A DNA stretch of 35,017 bases from Opitutaceae bacterium (GTDB lineage: Bacteria; Verrucomicrobiota; Verrucomicrobiia; Opitutales; Opitutaceae), in assembly GCA_014376585.1 (NCBI GenBank), contig JACMRG010000148.1, positions 1 to 35,017 of the forward strand. The letters run 5' to 3'. Position 1 is the stretch's first letter. Every line of letters begins with the position of its first letter. Shown here one piece after another: positions 1 to 8,022 of the stretch. The notes below the pieces were generated by a model that saw nothing but the letters and a program-made list of their open reading frames with translations, had not been told where the DNA came from and made no database searches. Made by a program: the position numbers and the translations under genes.

Positions 1-598
1 CGTGGTGCAGTCGAGCACGATCGATCCTAAGAGCAGCGAGGAATTTTTTACGGCGGTGACGGGGCGCGGCGCGCGTTACCTCGAAGCGCCGTTCACGGGC
101 AGCAAGGCGGCGGCGGAGCTGCGGCAGGTGGTTTATTATCTCGGGGGTAACCCGGCGCTGGCGGCGGAGCTGGATGAGTTGCTGGCGCTGGTGGCCGTAA
201 CGCGGTTGTTGATCGGCGACCATCGGCAGGCCTGCACGCTCAAGCTGGCGATGAATCTCAATATCGCGGCGCAGATGGAAGCGCTTTCCGAGGCGATCAC
301 GCTGGCGCGGCGCGCGGGAATTTCGGACGACGTGTTCTTCGGTGCGCTGGCGCGGAATGCGAGCCAATCGGGATTGGCGAAACTCAAGGAACCGAAGCTG
401 CGCAGCGGAGATTTTTCGCCGCAATTTTCGGTGAAGCACATGCTCAAGGATATGCGGCTGGCTTCGGGGATCGAGGGCGTCGCGGGGTTCCCGGTGCTCG
501 ACACGATCCGCGAGCGCTATGTGGCGGCGGAAAAGGCGGGACTGGCTGACGAGGATTTTTCGGCTCTGATCAAGTTGCTCGAGACGAAGCAGGGGTGA
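1..598 (+). CDS. NAD(P)-dependent beta-hydroxyacid dehydrogenase, 3' part (3-hydroxyisobutyrate dehydrogenase family)
   Basis: This is the C-terminal two thirds of a 3-hydroxyisobutyrate / glyoxylate-succinic semialdehyde reductase family enzyme, which uses NAD(P)H to interconvert a small beta-hydroxyacid and its aldehyde or ketoacid. The Rossmann half lies outside the window. Numbered from the GTG at base 2, EAPFTGSK (about residues 28-35) is the family's substrate-binding loop. G72...K81...N85 fits the G-x-x-x-x-x-x-x-x-K-x-x-x-N catalytic pattern, with K81 as the expected catalytic lysine. The rest is the all-helical C-terminal domain. The GTG at base 2 is probably internal, because family members carry about 90 more residues upstream. 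The exact substrate cannot be told. The gene ends 208 bp before moxR, separated from it by a hairpin element. Confidence 0.85.
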   Translation, partial: VVQSSTIDPKSSEEFFTAVTGRGARYLEAPFTGSKAAAELRQVVYYLGGNPALAAELDELLALVAVTRLLIGDHRQACTLKLAMNLNIAAQMEALSEAITLARRAGISDDVFFGALARNASQSGLAKLKEPKLRSGDFSPQFSVKHMLKDMRLASGIEGVAGFPVLDTIRERYVAAEKAGLADEDFSALIKLLETKQG

Positions 599-642
599 GG
601 AGCGGTGGAAAAATCATAAAGAATTTGAGCGCAGATCAAACT

Positions 643-735
643 AACGGACGGGACGCCCGTTCCACTGCCCGAGCCGGAGCATCGGTAGGATGCCGATGCC
701 ACTTTTCGGAGGCGACGAACGCGGGCGTGGAACGG
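643..735. repeat. Nested inverted-repeat element between the dehydrogenase and moxR
   Basis: Outer arms are CCGTTCCACTGCCCG at 657-671 and CGGGCGTGGAACGG at 722-735. They are complementary over 14 bp with a single bulged T. Inside sits a second hairpin, GCATCGG (679-685) and CCGATGC (693-699), with a 7-nt loop. A weaker AACGG/CCGTT pair lies at the left edge (about 643-661). The order predicts a branched stem in RNA or cruciform DNA. It could be a dispersed intergenic repeat or part of the moxR leader. No gene is visible in 599-805. Confidence 0.6.
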
Positions 736-805
736 AAAATTAATTTGCTACATCTGGGAATGCTGCGGTTTGACGCAGGCGGAGCCGGGAGCTAGCTTCG
801 GCGGT

Positions 806-1777
806 ATGAGTGACTTCGTCTCCCCTCCGGCGCTGGCCGAATCGCGGCAGGCCATTGACCGACTGCGCGCCGCGATGCGGCGGACGATCAAGGGCAAGGA
901 CGAGGTGATTGAACAGGTGCTCGTGTGCCTCGTGGCGGGGGGGCATTTGTTGATCGAGGATTTGCCCGGGCTCGGGAAAACGACGCTCGCCTACGCGCTG
1001 GCGCGTTCGACGGAGTGTTTGTTTTCGCGCGTGCAATTCACGAGCGATCTGCTGCCGAGCGACGTGACGGGCGTGGCGATCTACGACGACCGCGAGCGTT
1101 CGTTTGTGTTCAAGCCGGGCCCGGTGTTTGCGAACGTGGTGTTGGCGGACGAGATCAACCGCGCGACGCCGAAGACGCAGTCGGCGCTGCTTGAAGTGAT
1201 GGACCGCGCGCGGGTGACGGTGGATGGGGTGGCGCATGCGGTGGGGTCGCCGTTTATGGTTTTTGCGACGCAGAATCCCGTGGACTACGAGGGGACGTTT
1301 CCGCTCCCGGAGAGCCAGATGGACCGGTTTCTGATGCGGCTGCACATGGGCTATCCGCTGCCGGCCGATGAGCTGGAAATTTTGCGCACGGCGCGGACGG
1401 GCTACGACGCGATCAAAGTGGATGCAGTCGTGACAAAGGAGGAAGTGCTGCGGCTGCAGGCGTTGGTGGCGCAGGTATTCGTGGAGGACTCGGTGTTGGA
1501 TTATATCTTACGGATCGTGACAGCCACGCGCACGGAGGCGGAGTTTAAGGCGGGCGTGAGCGTGCGCGGCGGGCTGGCGCTGCGCACGGCGGCGCAGGCA
1601 CGGGCGCTGGTGCTGGGTCGGGATTTTGTGCTGCCGGACGATGTGAGCGCGCTCGCGGCGGCGACGCTGACGCATCGGCTCGCGCCGGCGCGGCAGACGA
1701 GCGACGCATTGGAGGAACGTCGCGTGGTGGGGGCGACGTTGAAGCGGATTTTGGCGAATGTGGCGCAGCCGAGCTGA
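806..1777 (+). CDS. MoxR-family AAA+ ATPase
   Basis: A 323-residue AAA+ chaperone-like ATPase of the MoxR family, a cytoplasmic partner that usually acts on products of adjacent DUF58 or VWA genes. A Walker A motif (PGLGKTT, about residues 54-60) is followed by Walker B VVLADEINRA (D115, E116), the MoxR-typical run TPKTQSALLEVM, and the sensor-1 segment FATQNPVDYEGTFPLPESQ. The C-terminal lid domain carries a GVSVRGGLAL motif. I chose ATG 806 over an in-frame TTG at 770 because the extra 12 residues are not family-like. It is followed after 48 bp by DUF58 and then a transglutaminase, a common three-gene cluster. No strong ribosome binding site is seen. Confidence 0.93.
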   Translation: MSDFVSPPALAESRQAIDRLRAAMRRTIKGKDEVIEQVLVCLVAGGHLLIEDLPGLGKTTLAYALARSTECLFSRVQFTSDLLPSDVTGVAIYDDRERSFVFKPGPVFANVVLADEINRATPKTQSALLEVMDRARVTVDGVAHAVGSPFMVFATQNPVDYEGTFPLPESQMDRFLMRLHMGYPLPADELEILRTARTGYDAIKVDAVVTKEEVLRLQALVAQVFVEDSVLDYILRIVTATRTEAEFKAGVSVRGGLALRTAAQARALVLGRDFVLPDDVSALAAATLTHRLAPARQTSDALEERRVVGATLKRILANVAQPS

Positions 1778-1792
1778 GGGTGCCGGAATTTC

Positions 1793-1895
1793 GGACGCTG
1801 AACATCGAACTTCGAACGCTGAACTTTGAAGGCTGAAGTGAAGACTCCGGAACGTTCGACGTTGGAAGTTCGACGTTCGGAGTTCGATGTTCGCC
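1793..1895. repeat. Inverted pair of 7-bp tandem-repeat arrays over the DUF58 gene start
   Basis: The left array (1793-1841) is six to seven heptads built on GAAC plus three variable bases, with unit starts at 1793, 1800, 1807, 1814, 1821 and 1828. The right array (1854-1895) is six heptads built on GTTC plus three variable bases, with unit starts at 1854, 1861, 1868, 1875, 1882 and 1889. The right array is close to the reverse complement of the left, with a 12-bp centre, so the whole can fold into a long imperfect hairpin. It begins 15 bp after the moxR stop and runs into the apparent N-terminal coding region of the DUF58 gene. Confidence 0.85.
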
Positions 1896-3130
1896 CGGGC
1901 CCGGCGGCGGGCTGGTCGGGGCCGGGTGCAAAGAGGCGGCGGCGGAAATTTCGTTGGAGCGAGCTGGTGTGGGCGCTGGTGTGGCCGCGGGGCGGGGAGC
2001 GGATCGTGCCGACGGTGTCGGGGGTCATCCTGATCGCGCTGTGCTTTGGCCTCGGCACGGCGGCGTATAATTCTTCGAGCAATATTTTGTTTATCACGCT
2101 TTCGCTGCTGCTGGCGTGTCTGATTTTGAGCGGCGTGCTCTCGTGGTTGAACTTGCGAGGCGTGGCGTGGCGGCTCGAGGTGAAGCCGCCGTTGCGCACG
2201 GGCCAAGTGGCTAGTGCGGGGCTGGCGCTGCGCAACGGGAAGAAATTTTTGCCGACCTATGGATTGTGGTTCGAGTGGGTGGCGCGGCCGATGGCGGACC
2301 CGATGGCGGGGGCTAAAGCGGAATCCACGGTGACGGGGAAGGGCATCGATGTGCGGGCGATTTTAAAGAAAGCCGAGGCGGAGGCGGTGCGGGGCAATGT
2401 GACGTTGCGCGAGCGGTTGGAAGCGCAGGGCGAGGTGCAACTGGACTGGAGTTTCGCGCCGGCGCGGCGCGGGCGGTTGCGCGTGGAGCTGGCGGGCGTG
2501 GGCTCGCTGTTTCCGTTTGGATTTTTGAGGAAATACGTGGGCACGGAGCTGCGGGCGGATGTGATCGTGTGGCCGGCGGCGGTGGAGTATCGGCGGTTGG
2601 CGGTAAACGGGGCGCGGCGGATTGGCGGCAGTGAGCAGCGGACGCGCGTGGGGAGCGGGGGCGATTTGCTGGCGCTGCGGCGGTATGCGGACGGCGACTC
2701 GCACCGGCTGATTCATTGGAAGGCGAGCGCGCGGACGCAGCAGTTGCTCGTGCGGCAATTCATGGCGGAGAGCAGCCAGGGTTATGCGGTGTGGTTGCGC
2801 ACCGACGCTGAGCTGTGGCCGCGGGCGGAGCAGTTTGAAATGCTGGTGAGTTTCGCGGCGACACTCGTGGAGGATTTGTTTCGGGCGGGGCAGTTGCACT
2901 CGCTGGCGCTGGATGGGGAGCCGGCGGTGGCGGTGCGGCACGGGCGCGACTTGGAAACGTGGCTGGATCGGCTGGCGGTGGTGGAGTTCAAGGCGGCGAC
3001 GGCGGATGGGGAGCGGGGCGGGGGCACCGCGCCGACCGGTGGGGGCGGGAGAAACATGCTCGTCTTCGCGCCAGATGGGACGCACGGGGCGGCGGCTTAC
3101 ATCGACGGGCAACGGGCGGCGGTGACGTGA
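1826..3130 (+). CDS. DUF58 domain membrane-associated protein
   Basis: A DUF58 protein of about 434 residues if read from TTG 1826. It has a basic N-terminal stretch, two adjacent transmembrane segments (IVPTVSGVILIALCFGLG and ILFITLSLLLACLILSGVL, roughly residues 61-105), then a soluble part containing the DUF58 signature RRYADGDSHRLIHWKASAR around residues 285-303. The C-terminal half resembles the VWA-like fold of the family. The start is uncertain. TTG 1826 lies inside a heptad repeat, so the first roughly 25 residues would be translated repeat. GTG 1838 and GTG 1967 are in-frame alternatives, and I see no convincing ribosome binding site. DUF58 proteins are usually encoded beside MoxR ATPases; the cellular role is poorly defined. 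The last codons abut the next gene: the stop at 3128-3130 is 5 bp from ATG 3136. Confidence 0.88.
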   Translation: MKAEVKTPERSTLEVRRSEFDVRPGPAAGWSGPGAKRRRRKFRWSELVWALVWPRGGERIVPTVSGVILIALCFGLGTAAYNSSSNILFITLSLLLACLILSGVLSWLNLRGVAWRLEVKPPLRTGQVASAGLALRNGKKFLPTYGLWFEWVARPMADPMAGAKAESTVTGKGIDVRAILKKAEAEAVRGNVTLRERLEAQGEVQLDWSFAPARRGRLRVELAGVGSLFPFGFLRKYVGTELRADVIVWPAAVEYRRLAVNGARRIGGSEQRTRVGSGGDLLALRRYADGDSHRLIHWKASARTQQLLVRQFMAESSQGYAVWLRTDAELWPRAEQFEMLVSFAATLVEDLFRAGQLHSLALDGEPAVAVRHGRDLETWLDRLAVVEFKAATADGERGGGTAPTGGGGRNMLVFAPDGTHGAAAYIDGQRAAVT

Positions 3131-3135
3131 GCGCG

Positions 3136-5454
3136 ATGAAGACGGACTTGGGAAATTACCAAACTGCGGCATCCCGCCGCAGCCACTTCAGGCGGCCGCA
3201 GTTGGCGCTGGATGAGATGCGGCAGCTCAAGTGGCTGCTCGGCGGGATGCTGATTTTGCTCTCGGTGTGGACGGTGTTCTACCTCGACGTCGACGCGTGG
3301 ACGTTGATGGGGCTGACGACGCTCTCGGTGTTGGCGGGGCTGGTGTGGCCGGCTTGGCCGGCGCGGCTGCCGAGGATTTTTCACACGCTGGCGTTTCCGT
3401 TCATCGTGATGTTTTTCATCGGGGACCTGTGGCTGAAGGGCGAGATGCTGCCGGCGATGGTGCGGCTGGATATTCTGCTGCTTTTGTATCGCGGCATCAG
3501 TTACCGGCAGCGGCGCGACGACCTGCAGGTGATCGTGCTGGGGCTTTTTCTGATCGTGGTGGCGGGCGTGCTGACGGTGTCGCTCACGTTTGCGGTGCAG
3601 ATCCTGGCGTTCACGGGGTGCGCGCTGGCGTTCCTACTCGTGATCACGCTAACGGACAGCGTGGAGGTTAAGGCGACTGCGGAGGCGAAGAAAGGGCTGC
3701 GAGGGCTGATCACTTGGAACGCCCCCGAGACGGGCCTGCCGGCCTGGGCGGAGCGAGTGGATTGGCGGCGGTTGGGGCGGCGACTGCGGGCGGTGGCGGA
3801 CTGGCGGGTGCTGGTGCTCGGCGGGATTTTATTTGCGGGCGTGGTCGGAGTGTCGGCGCTGCTATTTTTGGCGATTCCGCGGTTTCAGATGGATAACAGC
3901 CTTTTTCTTGAGCGCTTTATTTCCAAGAAAGCGCGGTCGGGTTTTAACGATACGATCAAGTTTGGGGACGTTTCGGAGATCCAACAGGACACGAGCGTGG
4001 CGTTGAGCGTGGATGTATCGGACCCGAAGCAGGTGCCGGCGGCGCCGTATTGGCGGATGCTGGTGCTCGATGACTATCGCGATGGCGGGTTCCGGCTGTC
4101 GCCGCGGATGAGCAAAGAGGTGTTTGCGCGGGAGCGGACGGGAACGGCGCTGCGCGGGGAAGCGCGGCCGAAGCTCGGCCTGCAGGCGCAGTGGACGTTT
4201 TACATGGAGTCGGGTGTGAGCCGGTATCTGCCGCTGCCGGGGCGGTTCGAGCAATTGCGGTTTCGTGAAGTGCAGAACTTCCGGCCGAGCGCGGAGCTGG
4301 GGGTGGTGGCGCTACGGGCCGAGCCGGCGACGATGACGGCGTATCGGGTGGAGGGGATGGATTTCGCGGAGGCGCTGCCGGACCCGATTTTCGCAGAGCG
4401 GTGGAAGAGCTGGTCGGAGTCCGCGGCGGGTGGCCGCGCGGAGGGGCTGATGCAGCGGAGGCTGGAGTTAAACGCGGCGGACCGGGGGGCGTTGGCGCGG
4501 GTGTTGGCGCAGATCGGCGTTGGGAAGCGCCCGGAGGAATTTAGCCGCGCCGCGAGCGCCTGGCTGACGAGCAATCACGGCTATTCGTTGTCGCCGAAAA
4601 TTCCCGGCGGCGCAGGGGATGCGCTCGTGCGTTGGACGGCTTCGAGGGAAGCGGGGCACTGTGAGCTGTTTTCCGGGGCGATGGTGGTGCTGGCGCGCGA
4701 GGCGGGATTTGCGGCGCGCGTGGTGATCGGTTTCCGCGGGGGTTCGTGGAACGGTTACTCCAATAATTTTACGGTGCGGAATTCCGACGCGCATGCGTGG
4801 GCGGAGATTTGGGACGCCGGGCGCGGGGCGTGGCTGCGGGCCGATGCGCTGGCGCCGGCGGCAACAGCGGCGGACGCGGCGGCGGCGGGCGACGGGGCGA
4901 TCGCGCGGCGGTTGGATCGGAGTTGGACGGCACGCTTCGACAGTCTGCGGGTATTTTGGTATCGAAGGATCGTGAGTTTCGACGCGCGGTCGCAGGTGGA
5001 GACTTTGCAGGCGGTCAAGGCGGCGACGGAAACGACCGGGAAGCGGCTGCGGGAGTCGCTGGAGCGGGCCGTGGCGGCGTTGAAAGCGTGGCTCGCGGGG
5101 CCTTGGGATGCGCGTCGCGTCGCGGGATTGTCGGGAGTGATCGCGGGGCTCGTGGGCGCGGGTTGGGCGATGCGGAATTTTCGATTTTGGATGCGCGATT
5201 TTCGTTGGGGGCGGGGCGGGCGAAAGGTCGATCCCGTGCGGCGGGAAGCGGGGCGGCTGCTGGCGCGGCTGCGCGAGCCGCTGAGTGACGGCGCGCGCGC
5301 GGCGGCGGGTGCGGCGGAGGAAGAGAGTGTGCGACTCGAATTGGAGCGGCTGCGGTTTGGGCCGCAGGCAACATGGACGCAGCCGGAGGCGGTGCTGCGG
5401 CGGGCGCGGGGCGCGTTGAAAACCCGGCGGCGTGAGCGCGTCAGTCGGTCTTGA
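3136..5454 (+). CDS. TgpA-like membrane transglutaminase
   Basis: A polytopic protein of 772 residues. The N-terminal third is a DUF3488-type membrane domain with five or six hydrophobic segments, and another hydrophobic segment lies near the C-terminus after the enzyme domain. The periplasmic transglutaminase/protease-like core carries the triad C509 (in GHCELFSGAM), H553 (in SDAHAWAEIW) and D570 (in LRADALAP). It is the third member of the moxR-DUF58-transglutaminase cluster, and in other bacteria such proteins are thought to act on envelope proteins or peptides. I chose ATG 3136 because it starts 5 bp after the DUF58 stop. An in-frame extension upstream (to 2959) overlaps DUF58 and is not family-like. 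The 3' end overlaps the convergent mrdA gene by 14 bp. Confidence 0.9.
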   Translation: MKTDLGNYQTAASRRSHFRRPQLALDEMRQLKWLLGGMLILLSVWTVFYLDVDAWTLMGLTTLSVLAGLVWPAWPARLPRIFHTLAFPFIVMFFIGDLWLKGEMLPAMVRLDILLLLYRGISYRQRRDDLQVIVLGLFLIVVAGVLTVSLTFAVQILAFTGCALAFLLVITLTDSVEVKATAEAKKGLRGLITWNAPETGLPAWAERVDWRRLGRRLRAVADWRVLVLGGILFAGVVGVSALLFLAIPRFQMDNSLFLERFISKKARSGFNDTIKFGDVSEIQQDTSVALSVDVSDPKQVPAAPYWRMLVLDDYRDGGFRLSPRMSKEVFARERTGTALRGEARPKLGLQAQWTFYMESGVSRYLPLPGRFEQLRFREVQNFRPSAELGVVALRAEPATMTAYRVEGMDFAEALPDPIFAERWKSWSESAAGGRAEGLMQRRLELNAADRGALARVLAQIGVGKRPEEFSRAASAWLTSNHGYSLSPKIPGGAGDALVRWTASREAGHCELFSGAMVVLAREAGFAARVVIGFRGGSWNGYSNNFTVRNSDAHAWAEIWDAGRGAWLRADALAPAATAADAAAAGDGAIARRLDRSWTARFDSLRVFWYRRIVSFDARSQVETLQAVKAATETTGKRLRESLERAVAALKAWLAGPWDARRVAGLSGVIAGLVGAGWAMRNFRFWMRDFRWGRGGRKVDPVRREAGRLLARLREPLSDGARAAAGAAEEESVRLELERLRFGPQATWTQPEAVLRRARGALKTRRRERVSRS

Positions 5455-7432
5455 ACGGCGTGGTAATCTTCTGATCGGCGGGCCGGTTTTTCTTTTCGAA
5501 ATATTTCTTCAGGACGGTGGCGGCGATGGGGCCGGAGTTACGACCGCCGCCGAAGGTTTCGCCGATGGTGTCGCCTTCCAGCATCACGACCACGGCAATC
5601 TCCGGATTGTCGGCGGGGGCGAAGCAGAGGAACCAGGCGAAATTGATGTTACCGGTTTTGCCGTCTTTGGTGATTTCTTTCTGGGCGGTGCCGGTTTTGC
5701 CGGCGATGCGGACGCCGGGGATTTTGAACATGGGGATGTTCAGGGCGCTGCCGGTGCCGTGGTCGATGGTGCCGACCATGCCTTCGATGAGGGCGGCGCG
5801 TTGAGAGGGGGTGAGGCCGATGGACTCCGTGCGTTGAACCGGGGCGTTGTCGTGATGGATCAGAGTGGGTTTGGTGAAGACTTCGTTGCGGGCGACGGAG
5901 GCGGCGAAGCAGGCCATCTCGAGCGGGGTGACGAGGACGTAGCCCTGGCCGATGGACATGTTGGCGGTGTCGCCGGGGAACCATTTTTCCCCGATCACTC
6001 TCTCTTTGTAGGCGGGATCGGGCATGATCATGCGGCCGGTTTCGTTGGGCAGCTCGATGCCGGTGCGCTGGTGCAGGTGGAAGCGGCGGCCTTCCTCGGC
6101 GAGCAGTTGGGGCGTGATGAGGCGGCCGGCGGCAAAGTAATAGATGTCGCAGCTGTGGGCGATGGCTTCGGCCATGAGGACTTCGCCATGGCGACCGCGA
6201 CCGTTGTCGCAGACGAAGGTTTTGTTGCCGATGCGGACGTAGCCCTGGCAGTCGGCGATGGGCTGGGTGGGATCGAGGAGGCCGCGACGAAGGCCGGCGA
6301 TGGAGGTGAGGATTTTAAACGTCGAGCCCGGCGGGAAGGCACCGCCGATGGCGATATTCGTCCAGGCGCCCCGGGCGCTGATATCGGCGGCGTCCTCGTG
6401 GCTGAGGCGGGGGGTGAATTTGGAGAGGTCGTAGTCGGGCTTGCTGGCGAGGACGAGGACCTCGCCGGTCTTGATGTCGATGGCGACGGCGGCGCCGGTC
6501 TGGTCACCGATGGCTTGCTCGGCGGCGAGCTGGAGGTCGATATCGAGGGAGGTGACGATATTTTTTCCCTGCACGGGGAGACGGGATTCGATGGGTTTGG
6601 TCTCGCGGAGTCGGTAACCGGCGGGATCGACGCGGAAGATGGAGCCGCCGGCTTCGCCCTGTAACGTGTTGTCGAATTTTAATTCAAGGCCGTCGCGACC
6701 GATGGAGCCCCGCATCTTAAAAGTTTTCAACTTTGCACCGGCGAAATTCTCGGATTCCACGTTTTCGTTGATACCGACGTAACCCAGGGTTTGGGAAGCG
6801 GCCGAGCCGAAGGGATATTCGCGGGTGTTGGTGGTGTAGAGCTGGAGCGGGGAGACGACGGGGAGGCGCTCGATAAGTTTGGCATAGTCGGCGGGGGGGA
6901 GGTCTTCGATCAGCGGGTAGGGGAGGAGGAGTTCGCGGGCGAAGTGGTTGCCGAGGCGCTTGGGGTCCACCTTGAGGTCGCGGCCGAGGATGGCGTTAAC
7001 CTGCTCGAGGTAGGCTTGGACGACGCTGACGCGGGCGAGGCTCCAGAGCTGGTCGGCAGTAGGGATGTCTTTGTCACCGGTTTCGCGATAATTTCCATGG
7101 ATCCGAATGAACTCGGTGCGGAATTTGGCGCGCAGTTCGTCGAGATTCAGGACTACGGCAAAGCGCGGGCGGTTGCCGACGAGGAGCTGGCCGTGGCGAT
7201 CGTAGATGTTCCCGCGTGGGGCGGGGACGATGATGAGGCGCTGGTTCTGGGTGCGCTCTTTCTCGTTGTGGATTTCGCTCTTAAAAAGCTGTTCGTAAGC
7301 GAGACCGCCCGCGAGGAGGAGGAGCAGGCCGGCGGTGACAAAATAGAAGAAAACGATGCGCGGGTCGTAGCCCTTGTGGGACTCGAAGAGTTTGCCGGAG
7401 TGGTCGGCGAGGCTGTTTTCGTTGGCGGCCAC
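5441..7432 (-). CDS. mrdA: Penicillin-binding protein 2, peptidoglycan DD-transpeptidase
   Basis: A 663-residue class B penicillin-binding protein of the elongation machinery. It cross-links peptidoglycan stem peptides in the periplasm together with RodA and MreBCD. It has a single N-terminal membrane anchor (about residues 25-45), a pedestal beginning APRGNIYDRHG (71-81), and a transpeptidase domain with the active-site motif S370-T-F-K373. The second motif is S427-C-D429, an accepted variant of SxN, and the third is K579-T-G581. The start is GTG 7432, 15 bp after the mreD stop, so translational coupling is likely; no Shine-Dalgarno is visible. No rodA follows: the gene ends tail to tail over the transglutaminase gene, so RodA must be encoded elsewhere. 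Confidence 0.95.
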   Translation of the reverse strand: MAANENSLADHSGKLFESHKGYDPRIVFFYFVTAGLLLLLAGGLAYEQLFKSEIHNEKERTQNQRLIIVPAPRGNIYDRHGQLLVGNRPRFAVVLNLDELRAKFRTEFIRIHGNYRETGDKDIPTADQLWSLARVSVVQAYLEQVNAILGRDLKVDPKRLGNHFARELLLPYPLIEDLPPADYAKLIERLPVVSPLQLYTTNTREYPFGSAASQTLGYVGINENVESENFAGAKLKTFKMRGSIGRDGLELKFDNTLQGEAGGSIFRVDPAGYRLRETKPIESRLPVQGKNIVTSLDIDLQLAAEQAIGDQTGAAVAIDIKTGEVLVLASKPDYDLSKFTPRLSHEDAADISARGAWTNIAIGGAFPPGSTFKILTSIAGLRRGLLDPTQPIADCQGYVRIGNKTFVCDNGRGRHGEVLMAEAIAHSCDIYYFAAGRLITPQLLAEEGRRFHLHQRTGIELPNETGRMIMPDPAYKERVIGEKWFPGDTANMSIGQGYVLVTPLEMACFAASVARNEVFTKPTLIHHDNAPVQRTESIGLTPSQRAALIEGMVGTIDHGTGSALNIPMFKIPGVRIAGKTGTAQKEITKDGKTGNINFAWFLCFAPADNPEIAVVVMLEGDTIGETFGGGRNSGPIAATVLKKYFEKKNRPADQKITTPFKTD

Positions 7433-7447
7433 GGAGTGGGAAGCGCG

Positions 7448-7963
7448 TCACGCGTAGCGGCTGGGATTGGTCTCTTCGGTGACGAGGGCGAGGGCGCGGG
7501 TCTGGAGCGCGAAGAACCATGGGGCGATCAAAGCGAGGACCAATTGTGAGCAGGCGAGGTCCGCGAAGAGCCGGGGCCAGAGGCTCGCGGGGGCGGGTGA
7601 GCGGGCGACTTGCGTGAAGGAGAATACGAGGAAGAGGCCGAGGTTGGCGAAGAGGGCGATGACGACGCGACTGAGGGTATCGTCGCGTGGAACGCGGTCG
7701 CGGAGGTTGAAAACGACGACGTGGGTGAGGGCGAAAAGCAGCGCGTGAGTGCCGAAGGGGATGGGAGCTTCCGCGTCGAAGACCAGCCCGCCGAGAAAAC
7801 TGGCCAGGAGGCCGGGGCGGAGTGAGAAGGTGAGCGCAGGCAACGTGATCGCGAGCGAGCCGAGGAACACGTAAACCCGCCAAGGAGCGAGCGCGTGGTT
7901 AAGCTGGGCAGCGAGGGCCCAGAGGAGAAGGGTCGAAAGGAAGATGAGGATCGGGCGGAGCAA
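7448..7963 (-). CDS. mreD: Rod shape-determining protein MreD
   Basis: A 171-residue, very hydrophobic integral membrane protein with about five predicted membrane segments and a family-like SLRPGLLASFLGGLVFDAEAP region in the middle. MreD is an inner-membrane part of the elongasome that bridges cytoplasmic MreB with MreC and PBP2. MreD sequences are poorly conserved, so the assignment leans on size, hydrophobicity and position between mreC and mrdA. The apparent start is TTG 7963, 59 bp after the mreC stop. No in-frame ATG keeps the first membrane segment intact, and the ribosome binding site is not obvious. Confidence 0.85.
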   Translation of the reverse strand: MLRPILIFLSTLLLWALAAQLNHALAPWRVYVFLGSLAITLPALTFSLRPGLLASFLGGLVFDAEAPIPFGTHALLFALTHVVVFNLRDRVPRDDTLSRVVIALFANLGLFLVFSFTQVARSPAPASLWPRLFADLACSQLVLALIAPWFFALQTRALALVTEETNPSRYA

Positions 7964-8022
7964 GGGGCGGAAAATGGTTGGGAGCCGGGAGTCTGAAGCT
8001 GCGAGACTTGAGTGTTTGGGGA

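Noticed and set aside
5432-6664. 410-codon open frame on the plus strand opposite mrdA
   Set aside because: Antisense to the PBP2 catalytic domain, with low-complexity Gly/Asp/Ala sequence.
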